A stretch of 64,000 nt of DNA from assembly GCA_002245135.1 (NCBI GenBank), contig NGBS01000583.1:1-64000 (forward strand), written 5' to 3'. The notes beneath the pieces were generated by a model. The model was not told the DNA's origin. It was given only the letters and a program-made list of their open reading frames with translations, and ran no database searches. The position numbers and the translations under genes are program-made. Shown here one piece after another: positions 49,801 to 62,353 of the stretch. Position 1 is the first letter of the stretch, and the number at the start of each line of letters is the position of its first letter. The stretch is from Proteromonas lacertae. Lineage: Eukaryota; Sar; Bigyra; Opalinata; Proteromonadidae.

Positions 49801-52800
49801 TATTGCAGAATATTTGAAAGTATAAACTGTACATCCCACGATTTAAAGAATGAAACAGAGATAAGAATATTTGCTAATACTACGTTGACAAATGAATATA
49901 ATAACGATGAAAAAGATGTTATTATTATCAGTGTACTGAGAGAGGATTCTAACATTTTATTAAGCGAAATGTATGATAATGAGATATCAAGTGATCAATA
50001 TCCAGTAATTATGGTTGATATTATTGTTACTTTTGCTTATGATAGTGAAAATCCAAAGATATATAATGGTCATTATTTCATATCTTCCCATGTTAATAAA
50101 TATGATTATATCACAAATTCCCAATTCAATAGTTTCATTGATTTAAAGTATGGAGATAGTAAATATATAAACGTTGAAGGATTAGAAATGCTGTTAGAAG
50201 CAAATCGATTATTGACTGTTGCATTTGAGAACATAAAAACATCAGATGCTGATAAATTAAGAGAAGAGGTTTATAGAACAACTATAGACTTGCCACACGG
50301 TCAAGCATCTGTAAGTAGTAGAAATATTGCATCTAATCAGATATTCCTATGTAGATTTAATGAAAATAATGATTATGATATAGTGTTAAATCCGTTTTCT
50401 TTATTAGATGTTTTTCAATTTTCACCATTTGTATATATATATATTAATAGCATTATTATTATTCTTGAATAGAAGTATGACAATTTAACTCAATACGAAA
50501 TAGATTATTCAATTTCAAACACAACTCGATTAGCCACAGTTAATAGAATAGGAATATATATAAATAAAGAAGATGAACATTTGTATTTAATAGCAGAAGC
50601 ATATTTAAATGCATTAAATAATAACGGAGGAATAAAAGGTATTCCATATCAATTAATCAGAATATCATGTAATAAACCAGATGAAATTAACAATTTTATA
50701 ATAACAAGAACAAATAGATATGATGTAAGTGAATGTTCATATAATATATCTAAAGATTATGTAGATATTATAGATAAATTGAACATTGTATTGTTATCTG
50801 TTGTTGATGAAACATCTAGTAAATGTTATGATAGAACAATAAGCACAGGAACTACTCCTAATCAAAGAATTATTCCGTTAATTGAATATATTGCAAGTGT
50901 TTATCCAATTATATATATGATTATAATGCCTGATACTTTTAATGGGACAAATCATTATAATTTGCTGAAAGATACAATTAGTAGTTACAATGGTTTTATC
51001 GTTGATGAATTAGTATTAACTGTTGGTAGTGAAGATAATGATGCAGTTATAGATATGAGAATAGCAAAAGCGTTTAGAAAGTCTTATAAAGGATGTATTG
51101 TTTTAAATTATTTAGAGAGTGAAAAAGAAAATGATAGAGTATTTAGAACTTCATATTATGTGATAAAATCTGTATGTAAAACAAATAAAGACTGTTATGA
51201 TTTATATAAAATCATATCAATGGATTTAGATGTCTATATGAAAATACCTATTCAATATAGAAATGGCCAATTATGTCAAAGTTCTGTTTTTATTAATGAA
51301 GAAACATCTGAATCATTGAATCAATTTAGACAACATTTAATTGGTGAAAAATATTACTTTGGCGAAAGAGAGTCAAGAGGGTTAATAGCATTTGAATTAA
51401 TACACCAAGCGAAGAAAAGTGATTTGGATTTACCAAATCTAGAAATAATGGAAACTGGAGTATTTGATACTTCGATTGGTAATATTACAGTAGGTAAAGA
51501 TCATTATGTTAATCTTCCAATGTATTTGTTAGAAAGTGATGAAAATGGAGTGATAAGTGTGAATAGAAAACTGTTTGATTATTTTGATGGAAATACATAT
51601 CGTCAATTATATAATGAGATATCTGATGTAAATGTAATATGTGATTTTACTACAAAAGATGTAAATGCAACTCAGTTAGTTGAAGCTACAAATATATTGA
51701 TTCTATTACCTTTGAGTGGAAGTAGTTCATTTATTGGAACTGAATTAGTATTTTCAATATTTGTCGGAATTGATTATTTGAATCAACAAGAATCATCCAA
51801 ATCTAATGATGAGAATGATATTGTATTTACATATACTCCATTATTGAAAGATTCTCAAAGTGATGTTGAAATATTAAAGAATGAAATAAGAAAAATGAGA
51901 AATAAATATAACACAAAAATAGTTATGGGATTATATGATTCAAAACTTCGTAAAGATATAACTAATTTATTAAAATCCGAAGATGTATTGTTATTATATC
52001 CAACAGATTATGAAGGATTAGAATGTGAAGAACATATATTTTATAGTGGACTTCCATTTGGAGAAAAAGTATATATAATTATAATTATTATTGTTAATAG
52101 AATGCAATTATTACTTATGCTATATCAAATCTTCCATCTCCTTTATATTTGATATATTCTTCAACAGAAATGAACAAATTGATTGTACCAGCCATTGAAT
52201 TAGAAGCTCAACAACATGGTGTTAGTTTTGTTAGATGCTATGGAGTTCCATTAGCTAATTTTGATTCTGGATATGCTGTGAATGTTGTAAAAAAAGATTT
52301 ACCAAATGGTGGAACAATTATTTCATTGTTAGATGGTGAAACTCCAATAGTATTCATGAAGAAATTATGTGAAAAGAATATGTTAGCACCAACTTATACT
52401 GTTGTTGATTTCTATTTAGATGAAATTGATGTAGATAAGAATATAGAATGTTATAATGGTAATTATTATTATTTACCCTATAATCAAGTGAGTGACAAAA
52501 TTAGAGATAAAAATGGCGACTTCTATAGAATATTTAGTAAGGAATATAGTCGTTATTCTGATAGTTACAATCTGCATATTGGAACTCTTTTAGGTTTATT
52601 GATTTTAAATCAAGGTTTAAATGATGCAGGTAAACCATTAAGAGAACTTAGTTTCAATGATGTTTTATACAATATGCAAAGAGCTAAATTGTCAGAATTT
52701 CCTGAAATTGTTCCATCAACAAGTAATCATTTAAGTTATAGTTATGGTTTATATCAAATAAATGGAAAAGAGAAAGTAATGGTTTATAGTTATAGTAATG

Positions 52801-55800
52801 CAGTTCCTGCAAATCCATGGTTTGGTTATAACACAGCAAGCTTATATTATGGATGTGATTGGGGTGAAGAAGTAAGAGGTTCAAAAATACCTAAAGAGAC
52901 CGTATTAATAGCATTATTATTCTCAATAAGTGGAGCTTATGCAGGTTTAGAATCTACAGCAATTGATCCAATAATGGCTGAAATCAATATAGTTAATAAT
53001 GAAGATGGTTTATTTGGTAAATATATGTTAAAAGGTAAAATATATGATACTATGAGTATAAATGAAGGAGGAGTAATAGCAGCAAAACAAGCAATGAAAG
53101 ATGGAGCTGAACTGTTTATTGGTTGTTTCCTGAATAAATGTAGAATTCAAACTGCAGAGTATTTGAAGCAATATAAGAAAGTATTATGGTATCCATCAAA
53201 CTTTGAAGGTCAAGAATGTCTTGAGAATGTAATGTATTGTGGAATGGTAACTAATCAATTTATGGATACTATTGTGGATTTTTTAACACAAACAAGTAAT
53301 AAGAAACAGAACCTATTATTGATTGGATTAGATAGTGTTTATTCTGACTTGTTGTTTACTATTCTTAAGAATAAGTTAGCTGATACAAGTTTTACTATAG
53401 AAGATCATAGAGGTTCAAGCATGATGGATATGGATAAAAATGTGAAGAATTGGATTGATACATATCCAGAAGGTGGTACAGTATTTACAACCTATGATTC
53501 TGGTTATTTATATGCTGTATTTGATACATTGAATAACTATATATTTGCAAATGGTTTATTCCAAGTTTTATCTAATAATGTTGATAGAGATACAATAAGA
53601 GATTATACTGTAAAAGATACATATAATGTATATTTAGTATCTTCCCATTTTGATGAGACTAAAGGTACAGAATCTAGTTTGTATAAACATACATTCAGTG
53701 AAACAGGAAGATCATGGAATACTGCCTATGGTGAAGGTGGTTCAATAGCTATTAGATTATGGATAGCAGCCAATAAATTGGCAGGAAAATTAACATTGAA
53801 TTATGATTTATTTGAGTATTTATATAAAACAACAATCACCATATGTTCTGGTACTATATCTGTAGCAACGAATCATTTTATTTCTTTAAGTATATCTGTA
53901 GCACAATGGTTACCAAATTCACACACAGTTAAACCACTTTCAAATCAAATCAGACCAAAATCTCCAATGGCATACAGTTGGGACGTTGATGGATATAATC
54001 AAATAGTTTGTGATTGGACAAATGAAAATATTTTAAGTTATGGAATAATTGATGCTTTGAGAGTATTATTAGCATATTCACAATCTGGTGGTTATAAAGA
54101 TAGAGACAATGGATTATCAGCTGTTTTGAATCTGTGTGTAGATGAACAGAATAGAGATGGTGGTTTAATTGGCAAACAATTGTATTTAACCACAATTGAT
54201 ATCGGCTATGATGATTCGATGTGTATAAATACATTAGGATTAGAATTATTAAGTGTTGAATACAGTTCAGTATTTACAACTGCATCATTAGAATGTTTAG
54301 AATCAATTAAAAGTACATTGATTAATCATGATACTCCATTTTTCCATGTTGGCTATGTTGGTGGTGAATCCTGTGAAGAATATATTTATTATTCATCAAG
54401 AGAGCCAAGTATTATGGATAGAGTGATAGATGTATATTCAGATGTTACAGATGAAGACAAAATGAGATTTGTAATAATAGGAAACACAGATTCATATAGT
54501 AAAAAAGCAGTTGAATATACTACAAGTTATTTGAGTTTTAAGTATTTGGCAGTTGGTATTAGTACAACAGTAGATCCAGCTGAGACTGATTTTACTTCAA
54601 TAGTCAATAATATAATAACAACTCAGCCGGATGGTTGTACAATATTGTTCTTTGGTTCTGTAACAAATCATAAAGGGCTTGATGCTGCTTTGCAAAAAGC
54701 TAAAGCTGATATTCATAAATATCCATTAATATCTTATGCTACTGGAAATAATGTACTAAATCTAGGATTTAGACAGTTTTATGCTGTTACTTCTTATTTA
54801 CAATCAGATACATCTATTAATGAGAATATTGAATTCATAAATTCTATTAATGGTTATACAGATGAACCAATAACAGAAATAATGAATAATGCTTATTCGA
54901 TGTTTAACATATGGAGCGAAGTAGTTGCTGAAAAGAGATCAACAAAACAAAGTGAAATAAAAACGTTATTATTGAATAGAAACTATAATGCACCTGAAGG
55001 AAAAGTAACATTAGAAAAGAATCATTATATGAGTCATTATATTTATCTTGGATATTTGAATGAAGAAGGAACAAAATTTGATATATATTATCAATCATCT
55101 TCTAAGATATACCCAACACCATGGAAACAGTTTGTTAATGTTGGAAAAAACAAATGTGATTTTAGTGATCCATCAGTTGGTTCTAGACAAAAAGAATTAT
55201 CATTTACAATTGGAATAATAAACTCTTTTACAGGTGATTATAGTGAATATGAAAGAGCAACAACAGATGGAATATTAGAGGCAGTTAATGAATTGAATAA
55301 TGCAAATGGAATATTAGGAAGGAAAATCATATTAGAAGTTAGAAATCCAGAATCTGATATAGATAAATATATAGAAATGGCAACAGAATTGGGTAGATTA
55401 GATGAAGTGCAAGTTGTATTTGGTGGATCAAAATATAATATACAAAAGAAATTATATCCAATATTTGATCGTTATAAGAAATTATTCTTTTATACAGGAA
55501 ATACAGCAGCTGGATTCTGTAGTGAATATACTTTTACAGTTCAATCGACAAGTAACCAGTTAAGTAAAGCTATAAATAAGTTCATTTTAGATAAATATCA
55601 TGAATATGTGTTACTACAAATTGACACTGAATATTCTCAGTCATCCACTCGATCTACACTTAATTTGATAAAGCAAACAGGTAGTACAATTCATGGTCCA
55701 TATGATGTAGCAAATATAACATCCTTAGATGAGATAGAAGATGAAATATTCTTAAGAAGTGCAGTTATTATAGCAATTGGGACAGGAAATATAATCACTC

Positions 55801-58663
55801 CAATCAAATATTTATGTAATAGAGGTTTAAATGCAAAAAGAATTACATTAATTATCTCTGGTTTAGATGATAGTGATTTAAAAGAATTAGATTCTGAATG
55901 TATTAATGGAATGTATTTTACTACCACATTTACAAAAGAAATGGGTTTATCAGCAACAGCTGATGATAGTTATGGTGATGCAGCTAAAGCATTTGTAACT
56001 GCAATGACTAATGCATATGGTACAAATGTAGTGATTAATTCAGGAATGGAAGCAGGTTATACAGCTGTTAAATTATATGCAGAAGCAGCAGAAAATACTT
56101 ATTCGTATGAATCACTTCAAGTAAGATCAAAACTGTATGGTTATAGTTTTACAAGTCCATCTGGTCAATTGGAGATGAATACTAATGGATATGCTAATCG
56201 TGTTATATACTATGGTCAAATAGGTGTTAATTATGAGGTGAAAATATTAGATTTTGCATCTAAAGGAGAAGAATCTGAAGCTTATAATCAATTATTAGAA
56301 GAGAATGTTGGATATAAATGTGATTTTTCAAAGGAAGGTATAAATGAAGAAGACTTAAATAAATTCAAAATGGATAGTATGAAATTAATATTTTTACATG
56401 ATAAGAATAATAATAAAAAGGAAGTTCCTGTAATGATAGAGGAGAATAGTTTAGTTAGAGAATTGAACTATAATCAAATAAATGGTAAATATGTTGAAGA
56501 AGTTCATATATTTGCAGATAGTATTGAAGAATTTAGAAGTGAATTAGCGAAATATGAAAATGATACAGATGTAATGAGTTTTATTGGTTGTTTTAGTATT
56601 GTATGTAGAAAAGCTGGTTTAGAAATAGCAGAAAAGACTAATAAACTCTTTCTCTATTTAGGTCAAACTGAAGGAAATTATTGTTCAGAAAATATAATCA
56701 GTATAGGAACAACCCTTCATCAAAAGTTAGAAATAACAACTGATTATGCTAAGACATTGAATGTCAATAATTATTATTTTATAGGTGATAATGATGAAGT
56801 ATCACAACAGAATTATGACACTGCGGATGAGTATTTCAAATCAGAATTAGATGTGAATTTAAAACATACATTTGTAACAGATGAAACAATCACAGCAGAT
56901 ACAGTGAAAACAGTGTTTAATAAGATTTACAATATAGCTGATGGTAATAAAATTATGATATTATACTTTTTATCTGGTGATAGAGGAAAGAAATTTGTTG
57001 ATATAATGAAACAAGCATCTTCATTAACATCAGACATAATATTTGTTAATATTGCATATAGTTATTATGATTATATGGAATTTGATTTATCATTATTTGC
57101 TGGTATTTATAATCCTGTTAGTTTTAATCCATCATTAACCTCTGCATTAGCTCAATCGTTTGTTGATGATACTAAGAAGAATGTAGGTAAGAATCGTGAA
57201 GTAACTGAAGAGATAGAAAGTGTTCAAATAGCAATAACGTTATTAAAGAATGGAATAGTATTAGGAAGTGAAGGATCAGGTCAAGCTATTCCTAATTTGA
57301 AATATCTGTTAGTAAATATGATTGGAGTAGAAACAACATCTCCTTCTGGATCAATTACACTAGAAACTTCAGGTTTTGCTACAAGAAGTATGTATATAAC
57401 AGAAATCAATGATGTTGGTGAAATAGTTCAAATATATCCATATTCAGGAAGTAATTCGATTGATATTCAAGCAAAACCATATTTGAATCATTTACCATCA
57501 TTTTGCAAATTTGGAAAGAATGATGTATATTATGAATATGAGGTAGTTGGTAATGCAGTTTTTTATGTCTTAATGTCAATTGCATTATTGTGTTGTACTA
57601 TTGCATTAGTATTTATAATAATCAATCAAAACAAAGTGATAATTCGTTCTTTTGGAAGACCATATAACTACATTTTATCCATCTTTTTGTTCTTTTGTTC
57701 TTTGTCAGCAATTCCATTAGATATTCCACCAACAAGAGATAATGATATTTGTATGCTTAGACCATTATTATTAGGATTAAGTGGTAAAGGAATATTAGCA
57801 ATATTATTATCCAAAACAATGAAATTATATAAAAAGGGAGGTAAAAAAGGATATCGCATTAAAAAAGTATATATATATATTTATATTTATACATTTAATA
57901 GACTAAAATCTCTACATTAAGAGTATTAGGTTTTTTATTGCCATGTTTATTATTTGAAGTAGTACTTCATTTAATGTGGAGATATATACAGCCAAATGAA
58001 TATGAAGAAGTATATAGTCAAAAATTCAGTTCATATTTCGATAATGTGTATATTCGTGGTTGTACACCATCTACAGCATTTAGTGCTGTTGAATTTGCAA
58101 CAGATGGAATAATGGCTTTGATATTTTTATACTGTAGTTATGTTTCAAAAGACTGTGCTAATGAATTTAATGATTCTTTGAGTTTGTTTTTGACTGCTAT
58201 TATAGTCAATATCATTTTTTTGTTTTGATTTTCAAGAATTTATTAGAAATCTTTAATTTCTTCTTCTTTTTTACCTATATTATCAACAGTTTTGATAGTT
58301 TTAGATTATAATATAAACAGTGAACCACAAAGTGCATTAATATTCAGAGGAATAGGAACACAAATCGTAGTTATAATTATTGTTATATTACAGTTTGGAT
58401 ATATCTTTTTTTTATATATAAACTTATTATGATATTATTTTCTTTAATATAATTCAATGAAATTAGTGACATTAGTAATGAATGTAGATGCAGAAAAAAT
58501 AACATCTTCAGGATCATCAAATAGACTGAGTAATGTATTGAGTGGGGAAAATAATAAAAAGTCTATGATTATATCAACATCTATGATGAATAAATCAAGA
58601 CAATTCACAACTAAAACAATGTTTAGTCCTAGATCTGAATTGAAAAGAGGAGATTATAAATAA
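46805..58663 (+). CDS. Class C GPCR-like receptor with nine tandem Venus-flytrap modules
   Basis: The signal peptide MFFVYLFSCLLLTSAVN is followed by about nine periplasmic-binding-protein type I (Venus-flytrap) modules. Each ends in a Cys-containing motif: CDV 48003, CDW 49246, CRF 50351, CDF 51640, CDW 52855, CDW 54010, CDF 55156, CDF 56321 and CKF 57503, a spacing of 1.1-1.3 kb. Recurrent module strings include GILGRKIILEVRNPESD, GGLIGKQLYLTTID and GRNDRGYLESHKL, resembling branched-chain-amino-acid/urea binding proteins. A seven-helix region follows (AVFYVLMSIALLCC; RPYNYILSIFLFFCSLSAIP; RPLLLGLSGKGILAILLSKT; LGFLLPCLLFEVVLHLMW and more), then a Ser-rich tail ending at the TAA at 58661-58663. 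The total is about 3800 residues. Short introns are clear near 48148, 49030, 50431, 52071 and 57868. A T-run near 49518 shifts the frame by one base, and the splice pattern in 58200-58460 is unresolved. The ligand is unknown. Confidence 0.85.
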
Positions 58664-58976
58664 ATATTCTATATTTGTTATTGTTGATGTTTTAGTAAAT
58701 TACAACTTTATTATGTATAATAACACTTAAAAATCATCTTCTGCAAAAATACATCTTAATTCTTCTCCTAAAAACTAATAAACTCTTAAGTGTTGCATGA
58801 ATATTCTTTGAGATTAAACTATTCATTATACAAGTGAAAATGAATATGAGTGATGAAATTTTTAAATTATTTCAAAAAATATATTCGTTTTTATGTTAAG
58901 TGATCAATCAACGGATTGGAAGTTTGATAAGCAATGGTTTTCATTAAAAGTATAGTGGTTTTTATATTTTTAGATT
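58664..58976. promoter_or_regulatory. Intergenic region with AAAATATATTCGTTTTT element
   Basis: No gene is seen in this 313 bp. AAAAAATATATTCGTTTTT at 58874-58892 is nearly the same as GAAAAATATATTCGTTA at 62271-62287 upstream of RBX1. Both lie within about 100 bp of a start codon, so a promoter element is plausible. Confidence 0.4.
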
Positions 58977-60005
58977 ATGAAATCATCTATACATTTATTA
59001 TATTTTCTATTATTTACAATAATAACTGTATGGGCGTTGCCTACAGCCGTACATTTTTCTACTCAGATAAGTGAAGATGGGTCTGTTTTGATCCAGTTAA
59101 AAGGCTATGATGCTACAGGTGCAAAAGTGCGTGCTATTATAACAAGTTTACCAGAAGAAGGAATACTGTACCAAGTTTCTCAAGTCTATGCCATACATTC
59201 TTACGATCCCAAAAGTGGAGAACCAATATCATCTCTAAATACTGCTGTAAATTCTTTAGAAAATAAAATAATATATAAATATCCAACAAACAAACCAAGA
59301 CCAAATGGACGAATAGCTCGATTTTGGTACAAAATGAGAAGTGCAAATGGTGAATCTAAAGAAGCGATGGTTGATATATTGGATTCTAATAAAGCAGAAG
59401 TAGTGAGTAACTTTAATTTAAATGATGAAGGATGGACAATAATAAATAACAATAATGATGGTGTTCATTATGAACGATCAAGAAGAGGCTTATTGAATCA
59501 TTATATTTATGGTAGTGATAAATATATTGATTCTAATTCACAGGATGGATCAGAAAGAACATTTGACTCTCTATGGTATTTCCGTTCACCTGCTAAATTT
59601 GGAGGTGATTTTATATTGGCATACGGTGGATATATTGAATTCACAATATCTTCAGCTGCTGGAGATTTCAATAATTTAAATACAAATGTATATCAAGTTA
59701 GAATAATTAGCAAAACTTCAACAAGATACACAAGAGACAAAGAAGAAGTGTTGCTATATAAAGGTGATTATAATGGAAGTACAAAGAAAGTTAGAATACC
59801 TTTAACTGAACAGAATTGGAAAGTAGATACACATAATAGTAATAAACCATTAGAAGATGTTTCACTATGTCATATGGTGGAAGTATTACAGAAATTAGAT
59901 AGAATTGAGATATTAGGTGATTATACCAAGTGGTATGAAAGTATTGCATTGGATGATATATCTATAATTGCAGGGAATGGTGTACCTTCTCAATGTTTAC
60001 TATAA
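58977..60005 (+). CDS. Secreted laminin-B (laminin IV) domain protein
   Basis: A single exon of 342 residues. The signal peptide is MKSSIHLLYFLLFTIITVWA. Residues about 22-140 form a beta-module with KGYDATGAKVRAIITSLPEE and GILYQVSQVYAIHSYDP, a pattern like the cadherin-like or Ig-like extracellular repeats of large adhesins. Residues about 175-335 match the laminin B domain: SLWYFRSPAKFGGDFILAYG, YIEFTISSAAGDF, VRIPLTEQNWKVD and LDRIEILGDYTKWYESIALD. Laminin B domains occur in laminins, perlecan and assorted protist surface proteins. No membrane anchor follows, so it is probably secreted. It sits 313 bp downstream of the giant receptor gene on the same strand, but a functional link is only a guess. 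Confidence 0.85.
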   Translation: MKSSIHLLYFLLFTIITVWALPTAVHFSTQISEDGSVLIQLKGYDATGAKVRAIITSLPEEGILYQVSQVYAIHSYDPKSGEPISSLNTAVNSLENKIIYKYPTNKPRPNGRIARFWYKMRSANGESKEAMVDILDSNKAEVVSNFNLNDEGWTIINNNNDGVHYERSRRGLLNHYIYGSDKYIDSNSQDGSERTFDSLWYFRSPAKFGGDFILAYGGYIEFTISSAAGDFNNLNTNVYQVRIISKTSTRYTRDKEEVLLYKGDYNGSTKKVRIPLTEQNWKVDTHNSNKPLEDVSLCHMVEVLQKLDRIEILGDYTKWYESIALDDISIIAGNGVPSQCLL

Positions 60006-60128
60006 ATGTTAATATTAATTAATTATGTAAATTTTGTTTTAAAATTATTATTATTATTAATTTTTGATCATGTTTTTTGAGGATGATTATTTAGTAAAAA
60101 CAAACAAAAAATACATATAAATAGTAAA

Positions 60129-60555
60129 TTATTTGGTTACTTCCAACTTATATTGTTCTTTTAGAAGTAACTTAATATCAGCTTTTGTCTTCTCATTCTT
60201 TTTGATTAGTTTCTGCTTCATTTCCTCCAGATACATATTTCTTTTTTTCAATTTATTTCTCTATTCATTAGATAAAAACATATATATATACTTCATCCTC
60301 CAATTTCCGAATTAATTCTTGCTGTCTATCGCTATAGTTGTGTGTTTGATTATTTATGTATTGAAAAGTATAAGGATTTGTATTTTGATATTTAGCGAGA
60401 GGCAAAGTTTCTATGTACTTCTCTGCACTAATATCCGAAGGACATATAAACTCATAGTCATCCAGATGTAACCTCACTACTATAGGCTCATGTATTTCTG
60501 GAATATGTTCTATAGGTTGTCCTAACTGATACATCTCATTCTGACAACAATTCAT
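60129..60555 (-). CDS. Small coiled-coil protein of unknown function
   Basis: Two exons. The ATG at 60553-60555 opens MNCCQNEMYQLGQPIEHIPE. A roughly 29-bp intron near 60257-60285 joins RKLEDE in frame to RNKLKKRNMYLEEMKQKL, and the protein ends KLEVTK at the TAA at 60129-60131. It is about 130 residues. The N-terminal half is not recognised (DDYEFICPSDISAEKYIETL). The C-terminal 55 residues are charged and heptad-like, so a coiled coil is likely. Its start lies 65 bp from the divergent RibB-type gene. I assign no family. Confidence 0.65.
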
Positions 60556-60579
60556 TTTCAAAAAATCAAAAAACTTACC

Positions 60580-60596
60580 TCAAGCTTTGTGCTTGA
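60580..60596. promoter_or_regulatory. Small hairpin in divergent promoter
   Basis: TCAAGC-TTTGT-GCTTGA forms a 6-bp stem with a 5-base loop in the 65-bp spacer between the coiled-coil gene and the RibB-type gene. It could sit in a 5' untranslated region; its function is unknown. Confidence 0.25.
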
Positions 60597-60620
60597 AGAA
60601 ATAATTTTGATAATTGTTGT

Positions 60621-61840
60621 ATGTCTGTTTTTAGTCCTATTGAAGAGGCTTTAGAAGATTTTAAATCTGGAAATTTTTTAATCGTTCTTGTATTTATATA
60701 AATGTTGAATGTGTGTGATAATAATAGGATGATGAAGATCGAGAAAATGAAGGAGACCTTATAATAGCTGCTGAGAAAGTCACTGAAGAAGCAATTGCAT
60801 TTATAATTCGTTATACAGGAGGAGTGATATGTGCCCCAACAACTGAAGCTAGATTGAATGAATTAGAGTATGTTTATTATATTTATATTTTTATGTTGCA
60901 GTTTACCACCAATGGTACAGAATAATACAGATCCAAAGAAGACTGCTTTCACTGTTAGTGTTGATTGTAGTGTTGGAACAACAACTGGTATATCTGCTCA
61001 CGATAGAGCAATAACAATTCGTTCAATAGCTGATCCAAGTGTAGGACCTTCAGCTTTTCATCGTCCAGGACATGTTTTTCCGCTATGTTATCATCCTGGT
61101 GGTGTATTGAAAAGATGTGGTCATACTGAAGCTGCTGTTGATTTAGCACGTTTATCAGGATTGTATCCAGCTGGCTGTTTAAGTGAAATAATGTTAGACA
61201 ATGGTAAAATGGCAAGATTACCAGAATTAACAGTATAATAATATAAATAATTATTAAATATTTCTTGTAGCAATTTTCAAAAGAACATGGAATAAAAATG
61301 ATTTCAATAGCTGACTTAATTCGTTATAGATATAGTAGAGAGACTTTAATCTATCAACCAAAACAAAATAATGAAGATAGCATAATAACAAACTACCCTG
61401 TTGATACACCATATGGTAAATTTACCTGTTATACATTCCAATCAGTAATTGATGGTATAAATCACATCGCATTAGTATATGGAGATTGTAGTAAAGACAA
61501 TACAATGGTAAGAGTTCAACATGAATGTCCACTTGGTGATCTTGTTGAGTCTAAAGAGTGTAATTGTGCAACTCATAAAAAGAAAGCATTAGAAATGATT
61601 GTGAAGAATGGAAATGGCGTTTTTATATCTCTAAGAGGAGTTAATGATTATTCTACTCCATGTTGTAATACTTCTTCCAATAATTCTGAATTTCATAAAG
61701 TTATTGAAAATGGATTAGGATGTCAAATATTAGCAGCATTACATGTTAAGAAAATGATTGTTTTATCTTCATCAAGTGAAAATCGATACACTGGTGTTGA
61801 CGGATATGGATTGACTATTGTGAAAATTGAACCATTATAA
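60621..61840 (+). CDS. 3,4-dihydroxy-2-butanone 4-phosphate synthase with degenerate GTP cyclohydrolase II domain
   Basis: Four exons. The ATG at 60621 gives [20 protein letters not shown]. The RibB domain is well conserved: [11 protein letters not shown] (catalytic/metal acids), [37 protein letters not shown] and SEIM. It converts ribulose 5-phosphate to the four-carbon riboflavin precursor. The C-terminal half resembles RibA. It keeps the zinc ligands as C-x10-C-x-C ([16 protein letters not shown]) and the ending [15 protein letters not shown]. The usual GRGIGL...K...AY catalytic segment is missing and replaced by a short unrelated stretch ([17 protein letters not shown]). The RibA half is therefore probably inactive, as in degenerate RibBA paralogues known from plants and bacteria. 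Introns lie near 60680-60717, 60869-60899 and 61236-61270. The stop is the TAA at 61838-61840. Confidence 0.9.
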
Positions 61841-61934
61841 TGAGTGACTCTCTTTTTTTAAATAATTTTTGATCTGTTTTGTACATTTGTTTTGTATTTC
61901 TAAAACAAACACAATTTAATCAAATAATATTATA

Positions 61935-62234
61935 TTACGTAGAATAACGTTGAAAAGACCATTCTTTTTTATCTAAAGGACAAGTTGCCTCTCTCTTTAT
62001 CCAACGTGAAATGCAATGAAAGTGAAAAGCATGATTACATGCACCCCACGCGATCTATAGTGATCAAATAAATATATATACGGTGCATTCTCCTGTAGAC
62101 TCTGACACTTGGCAATCTAAGCAAGGTTGCTGCAAATCGTTCCTACAAATAGCACATGTTACACTTTGTATATTATATGACCATAATGTAATAGCATTCC
62201 ATGTTGATACTTGAATAATTTTATTATCTGACAT
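61935..62234 (-). CDS. RBX1: RBX1/ROC1 RING-H2 subunit of cullin ubiquitin ligases
   Basis: Two exons: the ATG at 62232-62234 and a 27-bp intron (near 62054-62080) give a 90-residue protein. The N-terminal strand ([20 protein letters not shown]) and zinc-binding residues match RBX1: [41 protein letters not shown], ending FQRYST. RBX1 docks on cullins and recruits the E2 enzyme. The length and every RING ligand agree with the family. Upstream, AAAAATATATTCGTTA at 62272-62287 is a shared promoter-like string. It was found by reading across the intron, because each exon is short. Confidence 0.93.
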
Positions 62235-62353
62235 ATATGATCCTATAAATCAAAATTTTAAAAATATTTTGAAAAATATATTCGTTACAGAGTGAATAAA
62301 AAATCAATTTATCAACTTATTAATAACAAATAAATAATATAACAATAATATAA

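Noticed and set aside
52684-52884. Minus-strand ORFs across the receptor gene (also 53950-54234, 54904-55098, 55691-55927, 57668-57859)
   Set aside because: They are antisense shadows of the strongly coding plus strand, with His/Leu-rich biased composition and no domain.
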